The translations under genes and the position numbers were made by a program. Below, piece after piece: positions 42,320 through 54,971 of a stretch of 64,000 nt of DNA. Within the stretch, counting starts at the first letter, position 1. Each line of letters begins with the position of its first letter. Below the pieces are notes generated by a model. It made no database searches. It was not told the DNA's origin and saw only the letters and a program-made list of their open reading frames with translations. Source of the stretch: Betaproteobacteria bacterium SCN1 (GTDB lineage: Bacteria > Pseudomonadota > Gammaproteobacteria > Burkholderiales > Thiobacillaceae); assembly GCA_008923315.1 (NCBI GenBank), contig WBSF01000007.1:276246-340245 (forward strand). The letters are read 5' to 3'.

Positions 42320-43940
42320 CGCCTTCGACCTGGCGGTTGATCGCCCATTGCTGCGCGATCGACAGGATGTTGTTCACCACCCAGTAGAGCACCAGACCGG
42401 CCGGGAAGAATACGAACATGACGGTGAAGGCCACCGGCATGATCATCATGATCTTGGCCTGCATCGGATCCATGGGCTGCGGGTTCAGCTTCACCTGCAG
42501 GATGGAGGTGATGCCCATCACGATCGGCAGGATGAACCACGGGTCGGGCGCGGTCAGATCGGTGATCCAGCCCACCCAGGGCGCGCCGCGCATTTCCACT
42601 GCCGCCAGCAGCACCCAGTAGAGCGCGATGAAGACCGGGATCTGGATCAGGATCGGCAGGCAGCCGCCCAGCGGGTTGATCTTCTCGGTCTTGTACATCT
42701 CGGCCATCGCCTGGTGCAGCTTGGCGCGGTCGTCGCCATAGGCTTCCTTGAGCTGCTGCAGACGCGGCGTCAGCTTTTTCATCTTGGCCATCGACTTGTA
42801 GCTGGCGGCCGACAGCGGATACATCAGCAGCTTGATGGCGATGGTCAGGATGATGATCGCCCAGCCCCAGTTGCCGACGATGCCTTCGAGCTTTTCCAGC
42901 GCCCAGAAGATCGGGAAAGCCAGCGGTTTCAGCCAGCCGTAGTCACGCGACAGGTCAAGCCCGGGCGCCGTGGCTTCGAGGGTTTCCTGGATCTGCGGGC
43001 CGGCATAGAGCGGCACGGTGAAGGTCTTTTCCTGACCCGGCGCCAGCGTACCCTCGGCCAGGATCACACCGTTTGTGTACTGGCCTTCGCCAAGTGCACG
43101 CACGTAGAACTCGCGCTTGACCGCGCCCTGCGGCAGCCAGGCGGCGACGAAATGATGCTGAACCATGCTGGCCCAGCCGTCGCTGGCATTCTTCTCGAAA
43201 TCGGCCTTGCCTTCCTCGATGGACTTGAACGGCACCTTCTGGAATTTCTTAGCGTCCGTGTAGAAGGCCGGTCCGGTATAGCTGTGGATGAAGATCGATT
43301 CGCCGCGCGGCGGCTGGCCATGGCGGGTGAACTGATAGTAGGGCGTCAGATCGACAGGCTGCGTACCCCGGTTGATCACCCGCGTGCGGACATCGATCTC
43401 GTAGCTGCCGCGCTTGAAAATATAGGTTTTCTCGACCCGTACGCCTGTTGCCGCATCGTCCCAGACCAGCGGGACTTCGAGCCGCGCCGCGCCGTTGGTC
43501 AGCCGGTACGTGCCCGCATTGAGCTGGTAGACGCTGCGATGCGTCGGCATGTCCTTGCCGATCAGGCCGCTTTGCGCGATGTAGGGCCGGCCCGATTCGT
43601 CATCCTCGAACAGTTCGAAGATCTGCTTCTTGTCGTCCGTCTCGCGGTAGGGCAGAAGCTGCAACATGCGCAGATCGCCACCATTGGCATCGATCGTCGC
43701 GCGCAGCACGTCGGTTTCGGCCACTGCGCGGACACCTCGGGCAAACGCCGCCACTGCGGGTGCAGGTGCTGCCGGCGCATTGAGCGCCTGGCTGGGCGTC
43801 GGCGCGGCCCCCGGAACCGCCGCACTCTGGGCTGCGGGCGTGGGCGCAGGCGTCGGCGCGTGCCGGCTTTGCCAGGATTCCCAGAGCAAGAGCAGGGAAA
43901 ATGAGAAGACGATGAAGAGGATGAGCCGCTGATTATCCAT
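42291..43940 (-). CDS. yidC: Membrane protein insertase YidC
   Basis: Inserts and folds inner-membrane proteins, alone or with SecYEG, including F0 subunits such as AtpE. The 549-residue protein has the N-terminal anchor [20 protein letters not shown], a large periplasmic domain (about residues 60-340), and the conserved five-helix core starting near [20 protein letters not shown] with [20 protein letters not shown]. It overlaps rnpA by 8 bases, leaving no room for yidD, which usually lies between them. Confidence 0.97.
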   Translation of the reverse strand: MDNQRLILFIVFSFSLLLLWESWQSRHAPTPAPTPAAQSAAVPGAAPTPSQALNAPAAPAPAVAAFARGVRAVAETDVLRATIDANGGDLRMLQLLPYRETDDKKQIFELFEDDESGRPYIAQSGLIGKDMPTHRSVYQLNAGTYRLTNGAARLEVPLVWDDAATGVRVEKTYIFKRGSYEIDVRTRVINRGTQPVDLTPYYQFTRHGQPPRGESIFIHSYTGPAFYTDAKKFQKVPFKSIEEGKADFEKNASDGWASMVQHHFVAAWLPQGAVKREFYVRALGEGQYTNGVILAEGTLAPGQEKTFTVPLYAGPQIQETLEATAPGLDLSRDYGWLKPLAFPIFWALEKLEGIVGNWGWAIIILTIAIKLLMYPLSAASYKSMAKMKKLTPRLQQLKEAYGDDRAKLHQAMAEMYKTEKINPLGGCLPILIQIPVFIALYWVLLAAVEMRGAPWVGWITDLTAPDPWFILPIVMGITSILQVKLNPQPMDPMQAKIMMIMPVAFTVMFVFFPAGLVLYWVVNNILSIAQQWAINRQVEGGGTAAAKKA

Positions 43941-44349
43941 GGGACGGTCGCGTGTATTGTGCTGTGGCCGAGTCCGGCCATTTCTCGATTGCGCGTCGGG
44001 CGGCGCGTCGAAGGACCGAGGTCAATTCACGCACCTCGTCGCTGCGGGCCGGTTTGGCGAGTACGCGAACGACAAAATCGCAGGCCGGCAGTTCCGGTAA
44101 CAGCAGCCTGAAACTCGCCCGGGCGCAACGCTTGATCCGATTGCGGTCGACGGCACGCGGCAGCTGGCGTTTAGCGACCACCATGCCCAGACGGGCGTGA
44201 CCCCGTGCATTCGGACATGCCATGACCAGATAGGCGTCCGTACGCGCCCGCTGATTGTCGGTGAAAACGCGGCCGAAATCGGCGGGAACCCTCAGGCGCG
44301 CATCGCGGAAACGAACCGCACCCGACGGATCGGAGCGAATGTCGGTCAG
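43933..44349 (-). CDS. rnpA: RNase P protein component (start codon unusual)
   Basis: Protein cofactor of the ribozyme that trims tRNA 5' ends. The conserved body is clear: [37 protein letters not shown] and KRCARASFR. The frame has no ATG, GTG or TTG close to this start. The best choice is CTG at 44349, which overlaps the rpmH stop as CTGA, the usual 4-base coupling with CTG in place of ATG. ATT at 44340, or a distant TTG at 44547 that would engulf rpmH, are alternatives. CTG gives 138 residues. The gene ends 8 bases inside yidC. Confidence 0.85.
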   Translation of the reverse strand: MTDIRSDPSGAVRFRDARLRVPADFGRVFTDNQRARTDAYLVMACPNARGHARLGMVVAKRQLPRAVDRNRIKRCARASFRLLLPELPACDFVVRVLAKPARSDEVRELTSVLRRAARRAIEKWPDSATAQYTRPSHG

Positions 44350-44480
44350 ACCGCGAGACGTGCGCGGCCCTTGGCACGGCGCGCATTGATCACGGCGCGG
44401 CCCGCCTTGGTTTTCATGCGGGCACGGAAACCGTGGGTACGCTTGCGGCGGACGGTGGAGGGCTGATAGGTGCGTTTCAT
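44346..44480 (-). CDS. rpmH: 50S ribosomal protein L34
   Basis: Forty-four residues, very basic: [20 protein letters not shown], then [20 protein letters not shown], the near-invariant L34 sequence. AGAGGA precedes the ATG at 44480 with good spacing. The TGA stop overlaps the proposed rnpA start. It opens the rpmH-rnpA-yidC-mnmE operon and diverges from dnaA. Confidence 0.98.
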   Translation of the reverse strand: MKRTYQPSTVRRKRTHGFRARMKTKAGRAVINARRAKGRARLAV

Positions 44481-44640
44481 GATTTTCCTCTTGGGCTCCA
44501 GACAGACGCCGCGCCGCTTCCGGGAACCCGAACAGACAAGCCGGCAAAAAATCCGTTGAAAAACCGCGTATTAGACCCGCGCGCCCGGCACACTGTCAAG
44601 CCGCATCTGCCGCCCCGCCCAGTGCCGGGCTTTACCGGCC

Positions 44641-44649
44641 TGTGGATAA
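44641..44649 (-). promoter_or_regulatory. DnaA box upstream of dnaA
   Basis: TGTGGATAA on the plus strand, a perfect TTATCCACA on the minus strand, 67 bases before dnaA in the rpmH-dnaA gap. Probably used for dnaA autoregulation; the rest of this 235-base gap has no gene. Confidence 0.8.
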
Positions 44650-44715
44650 CCTCGGCGAAGCAGGGTAAGATTCCCCCTTACGCCGATGCTGCTTCCCGCC
44701 CCCCAAAACCCGAAC

Positions 44716-46059
44716 ATGGATTCCTTCTGGGACCTCTGCCAAGAGCGTTTTCGCGCCAGCCTGACCCAGCAGCAATTCAGCACATGGATCAAGCCCCTCC
44801 TGTTCGAAGACAGCGGAGACGAGGTCCGTATTCTGGCGCCCAACCATTTCGTCATGGACTGGGTGCGCGAAAAGTTCGCCGAACACATCGATACCTGGGC
44901 ACAGGAGTTCTACAACCGGTCCGTCGTCGTGCACTATGCCCTGACCCGCAAGCAGCACGCGCCCCGCATTCCGGCCAGCCCGCCGGCAACCGCACCGGCC
45001 GGAGCCCCCGCGCCCCCGGCCCCGGCCGCATCGGGCAACGGCATGCGGCTCAACCCGGGATTCACCTTCGACAATTTCGTGTCCGGCCGCGCCAACCAGC
45101 TCGCCCGCGCCGCCGCCCTGCAAATCGCCGACAACCCGGGCACCGCCTACAACCCGCTTTTCATCTACGGCGGCGTCGGCCTCGGCAAGACCCACCTCCT
45201 GCAGGCCATCGGCAACACCGTGCGGCTCCACAATCCGGACGCCCGCATCAACTACATCCATGCCAACGATTACGTCGACGACGTGGTCAAGGCCTATCTG
45301 AACAAGCAGTTCGACGACCTCAAGCGGCGCTACATGTCGCTCGACCTGCTGCTGATCGACGACATCCAGTTCCTGGCCAAGAAGGACCGGACACAGGAAG
45401 AGTTCTTCTATGTCTTCAATTCGCTGATCGACAACAAGAAGCAAATCGTCATCACCTGCGATACCTTCCCCAAGGAAATCACCGGCCTCGACGACCGGCT
45501 GAAATCGCGCTTCGCCTGGGGGCTTACCGTCGCGGTCGAGCCGCCCGAGCTGGAAATGCGCGTTGCCATCCTGCTTGCCAAGGCACAGGCCGAGAACATC
45601 AAACTCGACGAAACCGTCGCATTCTTCATCGCCAAGCAGGTGCGCTCGAACGTGCGCGAACTCGAAGGCTCGCTGAAACGCGTCATCGCCTTTTCACGCT
45701 TCCACGAAAAACCGATCGCGCTCGACCTTGTGAAGGAAGCCCTGCGCGACCTGATCGCCTCGACCTCGCGAATCGTTTCGATCGAGAACATCCAGAAAAC
45801 CGTCGCCGACTACTACAAGATCAAGGTTGCCGACATGTTCTCCAAGAAACGCACCCGCAATCTGGCCCGGCCGCGCCAGATGGCCATGGCGCTTGCCAAG
45901 GAACTTACCAACCAGAGCCTGCCCGAAATCGGCGAGTCTTTCGGCGGGCGCGATCATACGACCGTCATTCACGCCTGCCGCAAGGTTGCGGAATTGCGTG
46001 AAACCGAAGCCGATTTCGGACGCGACTATCTTGTGCTGCTGCAAACGCTGACAGGCTGA
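44716..46059 (+). CDS. dnaA: Chromosomal replication initiator protein DnaA
   Basis: AAA+ initiator that melts oriC. The start at 44716 ([20 protein letters not shown]) matches the family N terminus; an upstream in-frame ATG at 44686 would add ten unlikely residues. The 447-residue protein has domain I, a Pro/Ala-rich linker (about 82-108), the AAA+ motifs [17 protein letters not shown] and [10 protein letters not shown], and the DNA-binding helix-turn-helix with [15 protein letters not shown] at the C terminus. No good ribosome binding site is seen. Confidence 0.97.
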   Translation: MDSFWDLCQERFRASLTQQQFSTWIKPLLFEDSGDEVRILAPNHFVMDWVREKFAEHIDTWAQEFYNRSVVVHYALTRKQHAPRIPASPPATAPAGAPAPPAPAASGNGMRLNPGFTFDNFVSGRANQLARAAALQIADNPGTAYNPLFIYGGVGLGKTHLLQAIGNTVRLHNPDARINYIHANDYVDDVVKAYLNKQFDDLKRRYMSLDLLLIDDIQFLAKKDRTQEEFFYVFNSLIDNKKQIVITCDTFPKEITGLDDRLKSRFAWGLTVAVEPPELEMRVAILLAKAQAENIKLDETVAFFIAKQVRSNVRELEGSLKRVIAFSRFHEKPIALDLVKEALRDLIASTSRIVSIENIQKTVADYYKIKVADMFSKKRTRNLARPRQMAMALAKELTNQSLPEIGESFGGRDHTTVIHACRKVAELRETEADFGRDYLVLLQTLTG

Positions 46060-46237
46060 GGACCAATTGTGCACAACTGCGTCCCTCTCGCCGGATACGG
46101 ACAAATCATCCACATCCGTCCCCGTTGCGCCAGCTTTTATCCACAGGCGATTTCGATCGCAATCGTTTGATTCGAAAGAATGAAACCAGTTATCCCCGAA
46201 ATCTGGCGTCTTAAATTACGAATTTCAGGAATATAAA
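46060..46237. other. Probable replication origin (oriC) between dnaA and dnaN
   Basis: This 178-base gap holds a perfect DnaA box TTATCCACA (46137-46145), near-boxes TCATCCACA (46106-46114) and TTATCCCCG (46190-46198), and a TTGTGCACAA palindrome near 46067. An A/T-rich stretch (about 46205-46237) runs up to dnaN. Leading-strand genes run outward from here (rpmH side minus, dnaA side plus) and parS sites are nearby. The short length and few boxes leave room for the rpmH-dnaA gap to take part. Confidence 0.7.
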
Positions 46238-49862
<3,625 letters not shown>

Positions 49863-49890
49863 TGAACGGGCGACTTTAGATCCAGCGTAA

Positions 49891-49933
49891 CAATGAAGAA
49901 AGGCCAACCACATCGGTTGGCCTTTCTTCATTG
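49891..49933 (+). terminator. gyrB terminator with perfect 19-bp stem
   Basis: 49891-49909 pairs perfectly with 49915-49933 around a 5-base loop (ACATC). The lower stem is A/T-rich (CAATGAAGAAA with TTTCTTCATTG), so it provides the T-run within the hairpin and should work in both directions. It is 28 bases after the gyrB stop. Confidence 0.9.
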
Positions 49934-50073
49934 TTCGTCCGGGGGTGGAAATCGTCCAAGAAAGTTTGTCCCCGCGCCTAATCGTGCGAGGACGAGAGGT
50001 TGGCATCATTGGATGTCACGCTCACGACATTCGGAACAGGGACCGGTACCCGCCAGCTTGTGTATGACCCACG

Positions 50074-50102
50074 TTGACATGACGTACGCTATTACGTACT
50101 AT
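50074..50102 (+). promoter_or_regulatory. yefM-yoeB promoter with ACGTAC operator repeats
   Basis: TTGACA (50074-50079) and TACTAT (50097-50102) are separated by exactly 17 bases. Two ACGTAC repeats (50082-50087 and 50094-50099), each with a GTAC palindrome, lie 12 bases apart between and over these boxes, where the YefM-YoeB complex would block polymerase. Confidence 0.75.
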
Positions 50103-50128
50103 TTAGCCGTCCTGCTAGGAGCACGCAA

Positions 50129-50371
50129 ATGACTACCCTCACCGCAAGCGAAGCACGCGCCAATCTCTATCGCCTGATAGATCAGGCGGCCGAATCACAT
50201 CAGCCGATCCACATAGCCGGCAAGCGGACGAGCGCGGTGCTCCTGTCCACTGAGGACTGGCAGGCCATACAGGAGACGCTCTATTTGCTGTCAGTTCCCG
50301 GCATGCGCGAGTCGGTCAAGGAAGGCATGGCCGAGCCGTTGAGCAAAAGTGGCAAGACGCTTAAATGGTGA
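50129..50371 (+). CDS. yefM: YefM-type antitoxin (Phd/YefM family)
   Basis: An 80-residue antitoxin and autorepressor. Its N-terminal domain MTTLTASEARANLYRLIDQA is the Phd/YefM DNA-binding signature, followed by TSAVLLSTEDWQAIQETLYL and an acidic-to-basic toxin-binding tail. The stop overlaps the toxin start by 7 bases. A sigma-70 promoter with repeated ACGTAC lies just upstream. Confidence 0.94.
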   Translation: MTTLTASEARANLYRLIDQAAESHQPIHIAGKRTSAVLLSTEDWQAIQETLYLLSVPGMRESVKEGMAEPLSKSGKTLKW

Positions 50372-50631
50372 GTTGGCAGCTCATCTATTCGAAGTACGCA
50401 CAGAAGGACGCGAAGAAGCTAGCCGCTGCCGGCCTCAAAAACAAGGCAATGGAATTGCTGGACGTGATCGCGACCGATCCGTTCCAGAATCCACCGGCAT
50501 ATGAGAAGCTCGTCGGCGACTTGGCAGGTGCGTATTCCCGTCGTATCAACATCCAGCATCGTTTGGTCTACGAGGTTTTTCCCAAGGAGCGGGTGGTACG
50601 CGTGCTCCGCATGTGGACGCATTATGAATGA
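50365..50631 (+). CDS. yoeB: YoeB-type mRNA interferase toxin (Txe/YoeB family)
   Basis: Ribosome-dependent RNase of the RelE superfamily. The 88-residue protein has KYAQKDAKKLAAAGLKNKA, the catalytic-site segment NPPAYEKLVGDLAGAYSRRI and INIQHRLVYEV, and ends RVLRMWTHYE with the conserved His-Tyr, so all expected YoeB catalytic residues (Glu, Arg, His, Tyr) are present. It should be active and held by the upstream antitoxin. Confidence 0.94.
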   Translation: MVSWQLIYSKYAQKDAKKLAAAGLKNKAMELLDVIATDPFQNPPAYEKLVGDLAGAYSRRINIQHRLVYEVFPKERVVRVLRMWTHYE

Positions 50632-50667
50632 TGGCTGCACAGCCCGTCCCATAGCAGCGCATAGAAC

Positions 50668-52116
50668 ATGACCTCCCAACGCCTCGCCTTCGTCGACCTC
50701 GAAACGACAGGCGCCAATCCGGTTCACGACCGCATCACCGAAATCGGCATCGTGCGGGTTGAAAACGGCGAGGTTTCGCGCTGGAGCACATTGATCGATC
50801 CGGGCTGCCGCATTCCGCCTTTCATCCAGACGCTGACCGGGATCACCACCGAGATGGTGGCGGACGCGCCGCGTTTCGAGGCGCTGGCGGACGAGATCCA
50901 GTCGCGGCTGGCCGGTTGCCTGTTCGTGGCGCACAACGCGCGCTTCGACTACGGGTTTCTCAAGAACGAGTTCAAGCGCATGGGGCGGCGTTTCCAGGCC
51001 GACGTGGTGTGTACGGTGAAGCTGTCGCGGCGGTTGTTCCCCCAGTTTCACAAGCACAGCCTGGATAGCCTGATCGAACGTCACGGGCTGGCGGCGGACG
51101 ACCGCCATCGCGCGCTGGCCGATGCCGAGCTGATCTGGCAGTTCTGGCAAAAGCTGCAGGCGCAGCCGGAGCTGGACGAGGCGGTGCGTCAGCAGTTCGT
51201 GCGGCCGTCGCTACCGCCGCATCTCGATGCGGGCGTGCTCGACGATCTGCCGGATCAACCCGGCGTGTATCTGTTCTATGGCGAGGATGATGTGCTGCTC
51301 TACGTGGGCAAGAGCGTGAATCTGCGGCAGCGCGTGCTGTCGCATTTCAACGCCGATACGCGCGCGTTCCGCGCGCTGCGCATCAACCGGGAGATCCGCC
51401 GTATCGAATGGCGCGAGACGGTAGGTGAGCTCGGTGCGCTGCTGCTGGAGTCGTGGCTGATCAAGGCCCGTCAGCCGGTACACAATCGCGCGCTGCGCCG
51501 CAACGACGAGCTGTGCACCTGGCAGCTGGTGGAACACGCGGCCGGTGATTTCCGCCCCCGCCTCGCGTGCGGCGAAGATCTCGACCCGACACTGCCGCGC
51601 GACTGCTTCGGTCTCTTTGCCGGCAAGCGCGAAGCCACGCAGGCGCTGAAGAAAATTGCCGAGGCCAACCAGCTCTGCCTCGCCACGCTGGGGCTGGAAA
51701 AAACCACCGGGGCGGGCCGGCCGTGCTTCGGCTTCCAGCTGCATCAATGCAAGGGCGCGTGCGTGGGCAAGGAAGCCATTGGCCTGCACAGCGCGCGCCT
51801 GATGGCGGCGCTGGCCCGACTGAAACTCAAGACCTGGCCCTACCCCGGCCCCATCGGCGTGGTCGAGCGCGACGTCGTGAGCGAACGCGAGGACATCCAC
51901 GTGGTGGAGAACTGGCGCTATCTGGGCACGGCACACGACGAGGCGCAGCTGGCAGCGATCCTGGAAAAACGCAGCGCTCCGGTGTTCGACCGCGATACCT
52001 ACAAGTTGCTGGCCAAGCACCTGGGCGGCAAGGTGCGGATCGTGCCGCTGAACGTGTGGCCAGGGATCGGGCAAGCACCGGCGTGCGAACGGCGGGCGGC
52101 GGATCTGCGGCCGTAG
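50668..52116 (+). CDS. DEDDh exonuclease fused to GIY-YIG (UvrC-like) nuclease
   Basis: A 482-residue fusion of a DnaQ/epsilon-type 3'-5' exonuclease (residues 1-170) and a UvrC N-terminal-like endonuclease (about 195-290, then a UvrC-like helical region). The exonuclease motifs are FVDLETTG, FVAHNARFDYGFLKNEF and HRALADAE. The GIY-YIG part reads QPGVYLFYGEDDVLLYVGKS with NLRQRV. The combination is known in many bacteria as a Cho-like repair nuclease. It lies 36 bases after yoeB, so it could be read from that promoter as well as its own. Confidence 0.9.
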   Translation: MTSQRLAFVDLETTGANPVHDRITEIGIVRVENGEVSRWSTLIDPGCRIPPFIQTLTGITTEMVADAPRFEALADEIQSRLAGCLFVAHNARFDYGFLKNEFKRMGRRFQADVVCTVKLSRRLFPQFHKHSLDSLIERHGLAADDRHRALADAELIWQFWQKLQAQPELDEAVRQQFVRPSLPPHLDAGVLDDLPDQPGVYLFYGEDDVLLYVGKSVNLRQRVLSHFNADTRAFRALRINREIRRIEWRETVGELGALLLESWLIKARQPVHNRALRRNDELCTWQLVEHAAGDFRPRLACGEDLDPTLPRDCFGLFAGKREATQALKKIAEANQLCLATLGLEKTTGAGRPCFGFQLHQCKGACVGKEAIGLHSARLMAALARLKLKTWPYPGPIGVVERDVVSEREDIHVVENWRYLGTAHDEAQLAAILEKRSAPVFDRDTYKLLAKHLGGKVRIVPLNVWPGIGQAPACERRAADLRP

Positions 52117-52127
52117 GGTGCGCCGCC

Positions 52128-52820
52128 CTAGCCGAACGTGGCGTACGAGGTTTCCGGGCTCTCGATGTGGATCCTGCGATTTTCCAGGCTCAGGACACCA
52201 CGCCGTTTCAGGTCATTGAGCACTTCGGTCACGGTCTGGCGTGTCGTGCCGACCATGTCGGCGATTTCCTGGTGTGTGAGGGTGATGCTGAGATGAATGT
52301 CCTGCCCGATGCGCACGCCGTGGCGGGCGCTCAGGCGCAGGATCAGCTTCATGATGCGGGTTTCGACATCGTCGTTGATCAGGTTGACGATGACTTCGCC
52401 CAGGCTGCGCATGCGGCACGACAGCACCTGCATGACGAGCGGCAATGCACCGGGATGAGCGTGGAGGAATTCGGAGAACTGTGCCTGTGACAGTTTGAGG
52501 ACCTTGGAAGCCTCGCATGCCTGCGCGTGGACTACGCGTCCGCCGCCCTGTGCCACTTCGGCCAGGCCGAACATCTCGCCGGCGAAACAGAACCACAGGA
52601 GCACCTCCTTGCCGCTGCGCGAAGGCTGGCAGACCTTGACGCGGCCTTCGCGCAGAAAATAGACATGCTTGCCCGGCGCGCCGGCGCGAAAGACGAATTC
52701 GCCCTTGCGAAAATCCTGTTCGGTTCCCAGGGCGAGCAAGGCTTCCCGGTCGCCCGGCGTCATGCGCGCGAGCACGTCGGTCTGCTGCTCGAGGATGGAG
52801 CTTATCGAATCGGTGGGCAT
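52128..52820 (-). CDS. Crp/Fnr family transcriptional regulator
   Basis: A 230-residue protein with an N-terminal cyclic-nucleotide-like sensor domain (FRAGAPGKHVYFLREGRVKV, FAGEMFGLAEVAQGG) and a C-terminal winged helix (LTHQEIADMVGTTRQTVTEV). The start at 52820 is preferred to 52826 because AGGG then sits at proper distance. It lacks the N-terminal cysteine cluster of FNR and the Arg-Ser/Thr pair of cAMP-binding CRP, so its ligand is unknown. It is divergent from the small exported protein, transporter and DUF3604 genes and probably controls them. Confidence 0.88.
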   Translation of the reverse strand: MPTDSISSILEQQTDVLARMTPGDREALLALGTEQDFRKGEFVFRAGAPGKHVYFLREGRVKVCQPSRSGKEVLLWFCFAGEMFGLAEVAQGGGRVVHAQACEASKVLKLSQAQFSEFLHAHPGALPLVMQVLSCRMRSLGEVIVNLINDDVETRIMKLILRLSARHGVRIGQDIHLSITLTHQEIADMVGTTRQTVTEVLNDLKRRGVLSLENRRIHIESPETSYATFG

Positions 52821-52875
52821 GCGCATCCCTCAAATTGGACAGCTTCGCGCAAACGATACACCTCAAATACGCGAA

Positions 52876-52893
52876 ATGTCGGTTGGCCGACAT
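52876..52893. promoter_or_regulatory. Perfect 18-base palindromic operator
   Basis: ATGTCGG and CCGACAT are separated by TTGG in the gap between the Crp/Fnr-type gene and the divergent exported-protein gene. Its size and place fit a dimeric regulator site. It does not match the FNR or CRP consensus half-sites. Confidence 0.6.
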
Positions 52894-53033
52894 ACTTTCA
52901 CCCCGGTGGAAAGAATACTGGCGACGCCGTTCCGGAAACGGGAATGCGCCGTATCCGGAACCGGAAGATTCAAACGGGAAAGGGATCTGGAAAAGGTCTC
53001 TTGCGACTCAGGCCTACCTGAACGGAGGTTGCG

Positions 53034-53372
53034 ATGTTCCACTGTTTTCGTTTCCGGTTGTTTCCGTTTTCTCGTGTCATCCACAGTCCGGGCGTTCTGG
53101 CGGCCCTGCTGGCACCGGTCCAGGCGGCCGGGGTCACATCGGCGATGCAGCCCGGGATCGATGCCTACAAGAAGCAGGCGGCGGCCGGTCTTGGGAAAGG
53201 ACACCCTAATTTCGATGTGTCTTTCGGGGACGGCAAGGTCTGGCAGCAGGCTGAAAGCAGGCCCGACCCCAGCACCAATATCGAATCGGCCCGGATTTCC
53301 GTGCCCGTGAAAAGCGGCGGCGAAGCGATCGGCGTCCTGCCGGTCTCGCTGACCGCCGCCAACCTGAAATAG
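53034..53372 (+). CDS. Small exported protein, Cache-like fragment
   Basis: A 112-residue protein with a signal peptide ending near VQAAG (residue 33). The mature part SAMQPGIDAYKKQAAAGLGK with ESARISVPVKSGGEAIGVLP resembles the end of a periplasmic Cache/PAS-type ligand-binding domain, but without any signalling partner fused to it. GGAGG lies before the ATG. It is followed 12 bases later by the DASS transporter. It may be a solute-binding accessory of that transporter; this is inference. Confidence 0.75.
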   Translation: MFHCFRFRLFPFSRVIHSPGVLAALLAPVQAAGVTSAMQPGIDAYKKQAAAGLGKGHPNFDVSFGDGKVWQQAESRPDPSTNIESARISVPVKSGGEAIGVLPVSLTAANLK

Positions 53373-53383
53373 GAGGGCCCGGC

Positions 53384-54892
53384 ATGAGCGAACAAATACA
53401 ACGCGGCGGCTTCCTCACCAACTGGGGCACCAACATACGCGATTCCGGGCGCTCGCCCGGCAAATGCGCCTGCGGGTTTTTCGTGGCGTGGATCGCCTTC
53501 TTCCTGATCCTGTGGGTCATCCCCACGCCGGAAGGCCTGTCGGACGCCGGCAAGGCGACGCTGGCCGTCATGGTGTGGGCCTGCGTCATGTGGGTGACCG
53601 AGGCAATACCGGTCGGCATATCCGGCATGCTGATTCCCATGCTGCTGGTCATGACGGGCGCGATCGACAAGTTTCCCAAGGCGGCCAGCGGGTTCACGAC
53701 GCCGGTGGTGTTCCTGTGTCTGGCGGCCTTCATCTTCGCCGCCGTGATGCAGGCGGCCGGACTGGACCGGCGCATCGCGCTGGGCCTGCTGCACAAGCTC
53801 AAGGTCAAGACGGTCAACGGCGTGATCTGGGCGATGTTCGCCGCCAACATGCTGCTGTCCCTGATCATCCCCGCCGCCAACGCGCGAGCCGCGACCCTGC
53901 TGCCGGTGGTGAACGGCATTACCGAGATGTTCGGCGATACGCCTGAAGAACGCGCCGGCAAAAAAGCCATCGTCATCCAGACACTGGTCTACGGTTCGAT
54001 GATCAGCGGCATGTGCATCATGACCGCGCATCTGCCCAACCTGGTGCTCGTCGGCCTGTTCGAGACCGAACTGGGGCTGCACCTCTCCTACATCGACTGG
54101 TTCAAGCTGCAGTGGCCCTATCTCGGCATGTTCGTGCTGACGCAGTGGTGGATCCAGCGCTACTTCAAGACCCATGGCGTGAAGGTCCACGGCGGATACG
54201 AAGCCGTCCGGAAACAGCACGAAGAACAGCCGAAGACCACCCAGGCGGAATGGTTCATCCTCGCGGCATTCGGCGCGATCGCATTGTTGTGGGTGACGGA
54301 GTCCTGGCACGGCATCAAGTCGCACAATGCGGCGCTGATGGGACTGGCGGTGCTGTTCATGCCGGGCCTTTTCGGCTTCAAGTGGAAAGAGCTGCAGGAC
54401 CGTACGATATGGGGCACTTTCCTGCTGCTCGCCGGCGCGCTCTCGATGTCGTCCGCAATGGGCAGTACCGGGCTGGCGCAGTGGCTGTCGGACATCATCC
54501 ATCCGCTGGCCGTGGGTCATCCGTGGTGGATGGCCCTGCTGATCCTGATGGTGGGCACGCACGTGATCCGGCTCGGGATGCTGTCCAATGTTGCGGCCAT
54601 CACCATGCTGGCGCCGATCCTGCTGGCGCTGGCGCCCAAGCTGGGCCTGCATCCGGTGGCCTTCACCATGCTCGTGTCGGATACGGACACGTTTGCCTAC
54701 ATCCTGCCCACGCAGATCACGGCCGCGGTCATCGCCTACAGCAGCGGCACCTTCAGCATGGCGGACTACGCGAAAGTGGGCTGGGTATCCGTGCTCATCG
54801 CGATTGCCTATGGCATCTGCATCATGGCGCCGTGGTACGCGTTCATGGGCATTCCGATCTGGGACCCCACCGCGCCGTGGCCGTTCCAGTGA
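53384..54892 (+). CDS. DASS (SLC13-type) anion/dicarboxylate transporter
   Basis: Inner-membrane secondary transporter, normally Na+- or exchange-driven, for dicarboxylates, sulfate or related anions. The 502-residue protein has about 11-12 hydrophobic helices and two inverted repeats with the substrate-site segments IIPAANARAATLLPVVN and RLGMLSNVAAITMLAPIL. AGGAGG precedes the ATG. The substrate cannot be read from sequence. The DUF3604/PHP gene directly downstream suggests that the imported compound is then hydrolysed. Confidence 0.88.
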   Translation: MSEQIQRGGFLTNWGTNIRDSGRSPGKCACGFFVAWIAFFLILWVIPTPEGLSDAGKATLAVMVWACVMWVTEAIPVGISGMLIPMLLVMTGAIDKFPKAASGFTTPVVFLCLAAFIFAAVMQAAGLDRRIALGLLHKLKVKTVNGVIWAMFAANMLLSLIIPAANARAATLLPVVNGITEMFGDTPEERAGKKAIVIQTLVYGSMISGMCIMTAHLPNLVLVGLFETELGLHLSYIDWFKLQWPYLGMFVLTQWWIQRYFKTHGVKVHGGYEAVRKQHEEQPKTTQAEWFILAAFGAIALLWVTESWHGIKSHNAALMGLAVLFMPGLFGFKWKELQDRTIWGTFLLLAGALSMSSAMGSTGLAQWLSDIIHPLAVGHPWWMALLILMVGTHVIRLGMLSNVAAITMLAPILLALAPKLGLHPVAFTMLVSDTDTFAYILPTQITAAVIAYSSGTFSMADYAKVGWVSVLIAIAYGICIMAPWYAFMGIPIWDPTAPWPFQ

Positions 54893-54971
54893 ATCGATAT
54901 CCGAACGACCCGGCCGGGGCGCACCGCAAGGTGCGCGATCCCGGCCGCCCTTTCAGAACGAGGACGTCAGC

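Noticed and set aside
43933..44547. rnpA starting at TTG 44547 and containing rpmH entirely
   Set aside because: Possible by analogy with Thermus, but the added residues are low-complexity products of the L34 gene in another frame and no ribosome binding site is seen. Kept only as an alternative.
53165..54652. A 495-residue minus-strand frame opposite the DASS transporter
   Set aside because: Composition is His/Gln/Arg/Asp-rich with no domain, and the plus strand encodes a clear membrane transporter with a ribosome binding site.
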